This document shows, piece by piece, positions 7,521 to 13,540 of a stretch of 14,470 nt of DNA. Origin of the DNA: an uncultured beta proteobacterium (GTDB lineage Bacteria > Pseudomonadota > Gammaproteobacteria > Burkholderiales > Burkholderiaceae_C); the NCBI GenBank assembly GCA_903928325.1, contig CAIYQF010000141.1, forward strand, positions 1 to 14,470, read 5' to 3'. The notes under the pieces were generated by a model, which worked only from the letters and a program-made list of their open reading frames with translations, did no database searches and was not told the DNA's origin. How positions within the stretch are numbered: the stretch's first letter is position 1; each line of letters opens with the position of its first letter. A program made the position numbers and the translations under genes.

Positions 7521-8471
7521 ATGAAACCATTTGCATTTCTCTTTCCAGGACAAGGATCCCAAACCGTTGGCATGCTCGATGCTTGGGGCGACCACCCCGT
7601 GGTGCGCCAAGCGGTGCGGGAGGCGTCCGACGCTTTGGGGGAAGACCTTGCTGCGCTGATCCACGAGGGACCCAAAGAAGCTCTTGCGCTTACCGCCAAC
7701 ACCCAGCCTGTCATGTTGCTCGCTGGTGTGGCGGCTTACCGGGTATGGATGGCTGAAGTTGGTATAGAGCCCCAAGTGGTGGCGGGCCACTCCTTAGGTG
7801 AATACGCGGCCCTGGTGGCTGCTGGTGCTTTGACGCTGGCGCAAGCCGCACCGCTGGTGCGTCTGCGTGCACAGGCTATGCAAGACGCTGTGCCCGTGGG
7901 GGCGGGGGCCATGGCCGCCATACTGGGTATGGATGCACTGCGTGTCGAGGCGATTTGCCAAGAAGTAAGCCTGTCGTTTGGAGCCGGTTCTGCTGATGTG
8001 GTGGAAGCCGCTAATTTCAATGACCCGGCGCAGACTGTGATATCGGGTAGCCGGGCCGGTGTCGACAAGGCCTGCGAAGTGCTCAAGGCCCAGGGTGCCA
8101 AGCGCGCCATCCTTCTGCCGGTGTCAGCGCCATTTCATTCTTCGTTGATGCGGCCAGCGGCTGAAAAGCTCAAACACGGCCTGGCTGACACCCAATTTGC
8201 GTCGCCCCGTATCGCGTTGGTTAACAACATCGACGTTGCCGTTGAGACCGACGTTGCGCGGCTGCGCGACGCCTTGTACCGCCAATCGTTTGGCCCTGTG
8301 CGCTGGATGCAAAGCGTGCTAGCCATTAAGGCGCGCGGCATCGAACACCTGGTGGAATGCGGGCCCGGTAAGGTGCTGGCGGGCATGGTCAAGCGTATTG
8401 ACCCTATTTTGACTGGTTTGGCTATTTTTGATCCGGCTTCCCTCATGGAAACCAGGGAGTCTTTGGCATGA
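7521..8471 (+). CDS. fabD: Malonyl-CoA:ACP transacylase
   Basis: FabD loads malonyl groups from CoA to ACP. The 316-residue protein shows FPGQGSQ (8-14), the nucleophile Ser91 in AGHSLGEY, Arg116 in the substrate-carboxylate site and His206 in APFHSSLM, a complete active site. The ATG at 7521 is preferred over an upstream TTG because FabD proteins start a few residues before FPGQGSQ. A three-codon frame, ATG TTA TGA at 7516-7524, overlaps this start. The stop overlaps the fabG start as ATGA, so fabD and fabG are translationally coupled. Confidence 0.96.
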   Translation: MKPFAFLFPGQGSQTVGMLDAWGDHPVVRQAVREASDALGEDLAALIHEGPKEALALTANTQPVMLLAGVAAYRVWMAEVGIEPQVVAGHSLGEYAALVAAGALTLAQAAPLVRLRAQAMQDAVPVGAGAMAAILGMDALRVEAICQEVSLSFGAGSADVVEAANFNDPAQTVISGSRAGVDKACEVLKAQGAKRAILLPVSAPFHSSLMRPAAEKLKHGLADTQFASPRIALVNNIDVAVETDVARLRDALYRQSFGPVRWMQSVLAIKARGIEHLVECGPGKVLAGMVKRIDPILTGLAIFDPASLMETRESLA

Positions 8472-9214
8472 CGGAAATTGCATTTGAAGGGCAGGTGGCT
8501 TTGGTTACCGGTGCGTCGCGCGGCATCGGTGCGGCGATTGCATTGGAGTTGGCCCGCAAAGGGCTCAAAGTGGTTGGAACCGCAACCACGCCGGCAGGCG
8601 CTGCGGCAATCTCAGATTCGCTGGGCGCGTACCACGGATGCGTGGGGCGTGTACTGGATGTGACCGACGGCGCGGCGGTTGACGCGCTTGCCGACGCGGT
8701 CGTCAAGGAATTCGGAGGGTTGCAGGTGCTGGTCAACAACGCGGGTATTACCCGCGACAACCTGGCTATGCGGATGAAGGACGATGAATGGGACGTCGTC
8801 ATTGACGCCAACCTCAAAGGCGTTTTTCGCATGAGCCGCGCTGTCATGCGCATCATGATGAAGCAGCGCTATGGTCGAATTGTCAATATCACCTCGGTTG
8901 TGGGTGCTTGGGGTAACCCAGGCCAGGCGAATTACGCCGCTGCCAAGGCTGGCGTGGCGGGTATGACACGTGCTTTGGCCCGAGAGTTGGGTTCGCGTAA
9001 CATCACTGTGAACTGCGTGGCGCCCGGCTTTATCGAAACCGATATGACGGCCGGCCTGAGTCCAGAGCAGAAAAAATCACTGCAAAACCAGATTCCTTTG
9101 GGTCATTTGGGGCAGCCCAGCGACATCGCACACGCGGTGACTTACTTGGCCTCACCCCATGCCGCATACGTTACCGGGCAGGAGCTGCATGTGAATGGTG
9201 GGATGTACATGTAA
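8468..9214 (+). CDS. fabG: 3-oxoacyl-ACP reductase
   Basis: FabG is the NADPH-dependent ketoreductase of fatty acid elongation, a short-chain dehydrogenase. The 248-residue protein has the Rossmann glycine motif TGASRGIG (14-21), NNAG (90-93), the catalytic Ser143, Tyr156 and Lys160 (YAAAK), and the C-terminal VTGQELHVNGGMYM. It begins inside fabD (4-bp ATGA overlap) and is followed by 107 bp before acpP. All expected catalytic residues are present and length is normal. Position between fabD and acpP makes the FabG identity secure against other reductases of the same superfamily. Confidence 0.97.
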   Translation: MTEIAFEGQVALVTGASRGIGAAIALELARKGLKVVGTATTPAGAAAISDSLGAYHGCVGRVLDVTDGAAVDALADAVVKEFGGLQVLVNNAGITRDNLAMRMKDDEWDVVIDANLKGVFRMSRAVMRIMMKQRYGRIVNITSVVGAWGNPGQANYAAAKAGVAGMTRALARELGSRNITVNCVAPGFIETDMTAGLSPEQKKSLQNQIPLGHLGQPSDIAHAVTYLASPHAAYVTGQELHVNGGMYM

Positions 9215-9282
9215 ATTAGGTCGGATTTTTTAGTCGATGTGTCCGTGCGGCGGCCCGTGCAAGGAAGCTTTCTTTACACTGG

Positions 9283-9288
9283 TAAAAT
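9283..9288 (+). promoter_or_regulatory. Possible -10 element of an acpP promoter
   Basis: TAAAAT lies 33 bp before the acpP ATG in the 107-bp fabG-acpP gap. The -35 is not clear (GTGCAA at 9257-9262 is 20 bp away). A dedicated acpP promoter is known in other bacteria and would suit the high abundance of this protein. Confidence 0.35.
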
Positions 9289-9321
9289 TACGGACTGTTT
9301 CACAACCCTCAGAGGGAATCC

Positions 9322-9561
9322 ATGAGCGATATCGAATTACGTGTCAAAAAAATCATTGCCGAGCAACTTGGCGTGGAAGAGTCTCAAGTAACCAACGAAA
9401 AATCATTCGTTGCGGACCTGGGGGCTGATTCCCTGGACACCGTTGAATTGGTCATGGCGCTGGAAGACGAATTTGGTATTGAAATTCCAGATGAGGACGC
9501 CGAGAAAATAACTACGGTCCAAAATGCTGTGGATTACGCTACCGCCCACAAAAAAGCCTAA
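9322..9561 (+). CDS. acpP: Acyl carrier protein
   Basis: The 79-residue acidic protein carries growing acyl chains on a 4'-phosphopantetheine attached to Ser37 in GADSLD. Helix II (DSLDTVELVMALEDEF) and the EIPDEDAEKI segment are canonical. GAGGGAA at 9312-9318 is a good Shine-Dalgarno before the ATG. The stop codon is followed after 8 bp by a perfect palindrome. It sits between fabG and fabF as in most Proteobacteria. Confidence 0.98.
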   Translation: MSDIELRVKKIIAEQLGVEESQVTNEKSFVADLGADSLDTVELVMALEDEFGIEIPDEDAEKITTVQNAVDYATAHKKA

Positions 9562-9569
9562 AAGGGCTG

Positions 9570-9589
9570 CGCACTGCTTAAGCAGTGCG
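9570..9589 (+). promoter_or_regulatory. Perfect 20-bp palindrome (hairpin) between acpP and fabF
   Basis: CGCACTGCTTAAGCAGTGCG is its own reverse complement. In RNA it forms an 8-bp GC-rich stem with a TTAA loop starting 8 bases after the acpP stop. No T-run follows, so it is not a classical terminator. It could be a 3'-end stabiliser or processing site for acpP mRNA, a partial terminator, or a protein-binding site. Confidence 0.55.
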
Positions 9590-9711
9590 GTAAAGAGCGT
9601 GGTGCTGGGCCCAGAGGCCCTCGGCGCAAGGCATATTGCAGCGCGCCAAGGAAGTCCAAGTGAGTAGCAGGACTGCATTTTTCATTGACGAAACGTTCTT
9701 CACAGGTTTTT

Positions 9712-10956
9712 ATGTCCCGTCGTCGAGTGGTTGTTACCGGTTTGGGATGCGTGAGTCCCGTTGGAAATACCGTGGATCAGGCATGGGAGAACCTGCTGGC
9801 GGGGCGTTCGGGTATTGGCCTGATTTCCAAGTTTGATACGGCGGCATTTGCTTGCAAAATTGCGGGTGAGGTTCGTGGGTTGGACTTGGATAGTTACATC
9901 AGTCCTAAAGAGGCGCGGGCGATGGATAGTTTTATCCAGTACGGCATCGCCGCGGCCGTGCAAGCGGTTCAGGATGCTGGCCTCAAGACTGGTGAGGCGT
10001 TGGGCGAGGAAGAAGCTACGCGCATTGGATGCGTGATCGGCTCTGGGATAGGCGGTTTGCCCCTCATAGAAAACACCAATTTAGAGTACACAGCCCGCGG
10101 TCCGCGCCGCATTTCGCCGTTTTTTGTGCCAGCCTCCATTATTAATATGACCGCCGGTCATGTTTCTATGCGCTTTGGCTTCAAAGGCCCCAATATTGCT
10201 ATTGCCACAGCCTGCACCACGGGCTTGCATTGCATTGGCGAAGCCGGTCGCATGATTGAGTATGGTGATGCGGATGTCATGGTTGCTGGCGGTTCAGAAG
10301 CTACGGTATCGCCATTGGGGGTGGGTGGGTTTGCCGCCATGCGTGCTTTGAGTACCCGTAACGACGATCCCGCCACCGCGTCGAGGCCATGGGACCGGGA
10401 CCGGGACGGCTTTGTGTTGGGCGAAGGTGGCGGCGTAATGGTGCTGGAAGAGTACGAACATGCCAAAGCACGGGGCGCGAAGATTTATGCTGAACTGGCC
10501 GGTTTTGGCATGAGTGCTGACGCCGGTCATATGACGGCGCCCAATTTGGATGGCCCGCGCCGGGCTATGGTTAACGCCATGCGCAATGCTGGCGTCAATG
10601 CCGATCAAATTGACTATTTGAATGCACATGGCACATCAACCCCGCTGGGCGACACAAACGAGACCAATGCCATCAAGGCCGCGCTAGGTGCTCAGGCGGG
10701 TAGCGTGGTGGTGAATTCAACCAAGTCCATGACCGGGCACTTGTTGGGTGGCGCCGGTGGAATTGAGTCGGTTTTTACGGTTTTGGCCTTGCATCACCAA
10801 AAAAGCCCGCCCACCATCAATATTTTTAATCAAGACCCCGAGTGTGACTTGGATTACTGTGCCAATGTGGCACGGGACATGCGCATCGATGTGGCGTTGA
10901 AGAATAATTTTGGTTTTGGTGGAACCAACGGCGCCTTGGTGTTCAAGCGCATTTAG
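9712..10956 (+). CDS. fabF: Beta-ketoacyl-ACP synthase II
   Basis: FabF catalyses chain-elongating condensation of acyl-ACP with malonyl-ACP. The 414-residue protein (E. coli 413) has the active-site Cys168 in TACTTG (codon 10213-10215), His306 in NAHGTSTPLGD, and Lys338 with His343 in KSMTGHLLGGAGG. I chose ATG 9712 (MSRRRVVVTGLG), since an upstream TTG at 9685 would add nine residues not usual for the family. The Shine-Dalgarno is weak (CACAGG). It follows acpP by 150 bp holding two palindromes. It ends the fab cluster; the 59 bp after it hold a small GCCT/AGGC stem without a real T-run. Confidence 0.97.
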   Translation: MSRRRVVVTGLGCVSPVGNTVDQAWENLLAGRSGIGLISKFDTAAFACKIAGEVRGLDLDSYISPKEARAMDSFIQYGIAAAVQAVQDAGLKTGEALGEEEATRIGCVIGSGIGGLPLIENTNLEYTARGPRRISPFFVPASIINMTAGHVSMRFGFKGPNIAIATACTTGLHCIGEAGRMIEYGDADVMVAGGSEATVSPLGVGGFAAMRALSTRNDDPATASRPWDRDRDGFVLGEGGGVMVLEEYEHAKARGAKIYAELAGFGMSADAGHMTAPNLDGPRRAMVNAMRNAGVNADQIDYLNAHGTSTPLGDTNETNAIKAALGAQAGSVVVNSTKSMTGHLLGGAGGIESVFTVLALHHQKSPPTINIFNQDPECDLDYCANVARDMRIDVALKNNFGFGGTNGALVFKRI

Positions 10957-11015
10957 GCCTCGCGGCCCAGGCTGTTTAAGCACCGTAGTTGGTAGTTTGA
11001 TCTCTTAAGGTCCTC

Positions 11016-11462
11016 ATGCATCTCCCGCCTGCCGCCGCCTATTCGGTGGGTCGCAGTCCCCACCATGCAGGCGCAATCGGTGTGTTTGCGATTACAGACA
11101 TCGCAGAAATTGCGTGGGTTGTACAAAGCGGATGGTCGTTTCCTGGCGTACTTGCCGTGCTGGTCGTGGCCGCAGTAGTGATTTTTGCTAGCTGGTCGTG
11201 GTGGCACTCGGCTTGTGGGGTTTTGCGCTGGTCAGGGCAGCGTTGGATGTGGTCCGGGTGGCCTCGCGCTGTGTCTATACACGTGAACTGCTTGCTGGAT
11301 TTGCAAGGCTATTGCCTGGTGCGACTGACGGACCATGACCGCGCAAGTGTATGGATCGCTCTACATGCCCGGCCGGGCGAAGTGGCCCCTTGGCAGGCTA
11401 TGCGCCGGGCGCTGGTGGCAAGCGCCGGTGTGGGTAATTTGCTTTTGGATGGCGACTGTTAG
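11016..11462 (+). CDS. Small predicted membrane protein between fabF and mucD (possibly YgfX-like)
   Basis: The 148-residue product is not recognised with certainty. Two hydrophobic stretches, about residues 19-38 and 42-60, suggest a two-helix membrane hairpin. A soluble Trp-rich part follows (WSWWHSACGVLRWSGQRW near 60-77), then a strand-rich tail ending near RRALVAS. This layout resembles the small YgfX/CptA-like proteins often found between fabF and rpoE in Comamonadaceae; that resemblance is from memory and unverified. AAGG at 11007-11010 lies just ahead of the ATG, and the frame is intact. The usual downstream partners rpoE-rseA-rseB are absent here. Function unknown. Confidence 0.72.
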   Translation: MHLPPAAAYSVGRSPHHAGAIGVFAITDIAEIAWVVQSGWSFPGVLAVLVVAAVVIFASWSWWHSACGVLRWSGQRWMWSGWPRAVSIHVNCLLDLQGYCLVRLTDHDRASVWIALHARPGEVAPWQAMRRALVASAGVGNLLLDGDC

Positions 11463-11491
11463 GCATTTTCATTGTCAAAATAGCGTGCAAT

Positions 11492-11574
11492 GGGGTGTTT
11501 AAACCCCGATTGGAATCCCAATTTAGTGGACTTAGGTTGGGTTTGGGTGCAGAACCGATGTGCGGCCCATCGGT
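11492..11574 (+). repeat. Three short inverted repeats in the orf-mucD gap
   Basis: The 149-bp gap before mucD holds three small hairpins in a row: GGGGT/ACCCC (11492-11507), ATTGG/CCAAT (11509-11522) and ACCGATG/CATCGGT (11554-11574). None is followed by a T-run. They may shape the mucD leader RNA or be operator sites. No convincing promoter pair was found here, and translation of all three plus frames gives no recognisable remnant of rpoE, rseA or rseB. Confidence 0.4.
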
Positions 11575-11611
11575 GAGATAACAGGCGCGCCGCGATTGGT
11601 TTAAAGGAGAA

Positions 11612-13081
11612 ATGATGCGGGTATTTGCTAGCTTCCGTCCCAAGAGTGCATCTTTTATGCGCATGGCTTGGGTTATTTTGTCGCTCACTCTGTTGCTATC
11701 ACCCTGGCGGGTGGCTTCAGCCCAGACGCGGGCGCTTCCAGACTTTACCGATCTGGTGGACCAGGTTGGCCCGTCTGTGGTCAATATCCGAACCCTTGAA
11801 AAGGTGGCGCCTCGCAGTCAGCAGGGTGGGCCGGGGGATGAAGAGATGCGCGAATTTTTCAAGCGCTTTGGCTTGCCTGTGCCTAACTTGCCGCGCCAGG
11901 CGGCACCCTCGAACCGTCCCGCCCCTGATGAAGAACAGCCCAAGGGAGTAGGTTCGGGGTTTATCTTTTCGTCCGATGGCTTGATCATGACTAACGCCCA
12001 TGTGGTGGAGGGTGCAGATGAAGTGTTGGTCACGCTGACAGATAGGCGAGAGTTCAAAGCCAAAATCATAGGGGCGGACAAGCGCAGCGACGTTGCCCTG
12101 GTCAAAATTGAGGCCGTTGGATTGCCTGCGGTCAAAGTCGGCGACGTGGGTCGACTTCGGGTGGGTGAGTGGGTTATGGCCATTGGCTCGCCATTCGGCC
12201 TTGAAAACACGGTGACTGCCGGCATTGTGAGCGCCAAGCAACGCGATACAGGCGACTTTTTGCCCCTTATTCAGACTGACGTCGCCATCAACCCTGGCAA
12301 TTCGGGTGGTCCCTTGATCAATATGCGCGGCGAAGTAGTTGGCATCAATAGCCAGATCTATTCGCGCTCAGGCGGCTTCATGGGCATTTCGTTTTCCATC
12401 CCCATGGACGAAGCCGTGCGGGTGGTCGACCAACTGCGCACACAAGGTCGCGTTACCCGGGGTCGTATTGGCGTACAGATCTGGCCCGTGAGCAAAGAAG
12501 TGGCTGAGTCGCTGGGACTGCCTAAGGCGCAAGGCGCCTTAGTTACCGGGGTAGAAGCGGGCGCACCGGCTGAGAAAGCGGGCATCGAGGCGGGCGACAT
12601 TATTTTGCGATTGGACGGCAAGCCCATCGATAAGTCGGGTGATTTGCCACGTATCGTGGGCGCCGTCAAGCCCGGAACCAAGAGCACTGTCACCGTATTG
12701 CGGCGCGGAGTCAGCAAAGATATCAGCGTAACAGTGGCCGAAATCGAGGCTGATAAACCGGTGGGCAAGGCGGCGGCTCCGGAGTCAAAGCCCAAGGGCG
12801 TAGCGATTCAGTCGCTCGGACTGGTGGTGGGCGAACTTAGCGATGCGCAAAGAAAGGAACTCAAGCTGAAGTTCGGTGTGCGCATTGAAGCAGCCAGCGA
12901 AGCCGCTGCCCGAGCAGGCCTGCGTGAGGGCGACATCATTTTGGCCGTCAACAACACGGAAGTCGGGTCAGGTAAAGACTTGGAATCGGTATTGGCCAAG
13001 CATGACAAGACGCGCCCTCTAAACGTTCTGTACCGCCGGGGGGAATGGACGCAATTTGCCGTCATCAAACTAAGTAGCTGA
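11612..13081 (+). CDS. mucD: MucD/DegP-type periplasmic serine endoprotease (Do family)
   Basis: HtrA-family protease and chaperone that degrades misfolded envelope proteins. The 489-residue protein has a signal peptide (hydrophobic 19-30, cleavage likely after A37 in ASA-Q), then a trypsin-like domain with His130 (TNAHVV), Asp160 (RSDVAL) and Ser231 (GNSGGP), all intact. PDZ1 spans about 283-380 and PDZ2 about 395-487; a Lys/Pro/Ala linker joins them. Two consecutive ATG codons start the gene behind a strong Shine-Dalgarno, AAAGGAGA at 11603-11610. In relatives this gene closes the rpoE-rseA-rseB-mucD operon. Here it follows the small membrane protein directly, so its envelope-stress control must come from elsewhere. 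DegQ is an alternative family name. Confidence 0.95.
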   Translation: MMRVFASFRPKSASFMRMAWVILSLTLLLSPWRVASAQTRALPDFTDLVDQVGPSVVNIRTLEKVAPRSQQGGPGDEEMREFFKRFGLPVPNLPRQAAPSNRPAPDEEQPKGVGSGFIFSSDGLIMTNAHVVEGADEVLVTLTDRREFKAKIIGADKRSDVALVKIEAVGLPAVKVGDVGRLRVGEWVMAIGSPFGLENTVTAGIVSAKQRDTGDFLPLIQTDVAINPGNSGGPLINMRGEVVGINSQIYSRSGGFMGISFSIPMDEAVRVVDQLRTQGRVTRGRIGVQIWPVSKEVAESLGLPKAQGALVTGVEAGAPAEKAGIEAGDIILRLDGKPIDKSGDLPRIVGAVKPGTKSTVTVLRRGVSKDISVTVAEIEADKPVGKAAAPESKPKGVAIQSLGLVVGELSDAQRKELKLKFGVRIEAASEAAARAGLREGDIILAVNNTEVGSGKDLESVLAKHDKTRPLNVLYRRGEWTQFAVIKLSS

Positions 13082-13300
13082 TTCGTGACGCAGTGCCCCC
13101 ACCCGATTTCGGCGTCAATGGAGTTTGGGGTAATTGCGCCGATGGGGGACGATTTCTCCGAAGGATGCGGCCCGTCGGACAGCTGCGAGCCCCATTTGCC
13201 ATCAAACTTTTCATTATAATTAGATGATTTTCTTGGTTTATTGGGTAATAAAGGGGATCGAAAAATCCGCAGCGTGGGATTTTAGAAAATAGCCCACACA

Positions 13301-13355
13301 CCATCCACAGGTGCAGTGATCGATGCCGTAAAATTTGTGCACAAGTTGTGTATAA
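13301..13355. promoter_or_regulatory. DnaA-box-like cluster with TTGTGCACAA palindrome
   Basis: On the minus strand 13347-13355 reads TTATACACA, an exact match to the DnaA box consensus TTWTNCACA and identical to the R2 box of E. coli oriC. A perfect 10-bp palindrome, TTGTGCACAA (13335-13344), is one base from the consensus on both strands. CCATCCACA at 13301-13309 differs from TTATCCACA at its first two bases. A GATC lies between (13318-13321), and an AT-rich tract lies 60-100 bp away. One good box is expected by chance at some rate, so only the clustering is notable. Confidence 0.4.
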
Positions 13356-13423
13356 GTTCCTTTCTGCGCTGATGCCATTCCACTTTTTTGGATTTCTTGC
13401 CTGTGCTAACCGCACTTTTTACC

Positions 13424-13429
13424 TACAAT
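13424..13429 (+). promoter_or_regulatory. Possible -10 element upstream of lepA
   Basis: TACAAT would start a transcript near 13436. The -35 is uncertain: TTGCCT at 13397-13402 is 21 bp away, longer than optimal, and the hexamer at 17-bp spacing is poor. It lies just ahead of the candidate small RNA or leader described next. Confidence 0.4.
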
Positions 13430-13435
13430 AAGGCC

Positions 13436-13501
13436 CCAGCTTTCGCAGTTGCCAAAGAATGTTGGTTGAGGGCGCGTCGTTCATCCGATGCGCCCTTTTT
13501 T
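13436..13501 (+). ncRNA. Candidate small RNA or attenuated leader upstream of lepA
   Basis: A segment of about 66 bases runs from a TACAAT-driven start to a strong intrinsic terminator and lacks an obvious open frame. It could be a short stand-alone RNA ending at the terminator, or a regulatory leader of lepA in which termination is conditional. No known RNA family was recognised. The 5' end is inferred from the -10-like site only. Confidence 0.3.
13470..13501 (+). terminator. Strong intrinsic terminator just before lepA
   Basis: A 10-bp stem, GGGCGCGTCG/CGATGCGCCC with one G-U pair, has a TTCATC loop and is followed at once by six T. It ends 39 bp before the lepA ATG, so read-through from upstream would be blocked and lepA would need either conditional anti-termination or a promoter inside the last 40 bp. 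Confidence 0.85.
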
Positions 13502-13540
13502 CTTGTCCTTTATTAATTTTCCGATTTGAACAGTTGCTTG

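Larger units (their letters stand above)
13082..13540. other. 459-bp spacer between mucD and lepA
   Basis: No credible protein gene was found; a 116-codon minus-strand frame here shows no family signature and no supporting SD. In order the spacer holds: an imperfect inverted repeat (13096-13148; CCCCCA/TGGGGG outside, CGGCG/CGCCG inside) without a T-run; an AT-rich stretch (about 13205-13252) including a TATAAT at 13215-13220; a 7-bp AAAATCC/GGATTTT hairpin (13262-13283); GATC at 13256-13259 and 13318-13321; a DnaA-box-like cluster (13301-13355); a TACAAT -10-like site; and a strong terminator ending 39 bp before lepA. It is unusually long for this gene pair. Confidence 0.6.

Noticed and set aside
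10957..10980. Terminator after fabF (GCCT/AGGC stem)
   Set aside because: Only four base pairs and a TGTTT tail; too weak to support.
11463..11611. Remnants of rpoE, rseA or rseB in the gap before mucD
   Set aside because: Translation of the three plus frames gives short broken peptides without any recognisable sigma, anti-sigma or RseB sequence.
13096..13148. mucD terminator from the imperfect inverted repeat
   Set aside because: The stem is interrupted and no T-run follows, so it is recorded only as part of the spacer.
13262..13283. AAAATCC/GGATTTT hairpin as a terminator
   Set aside because: AT-rich stem with a weak T-run inside the arm; may be structural but cannot be called a terminator.
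13065..13415. 116-codon minus-strand frame in the mucD-lepA spacer
   Set aside because: No recognisable domain, no Shine-Dalgarno, overlaps the mucD 3' end, and runs through the AT-rich and hairpin elements.
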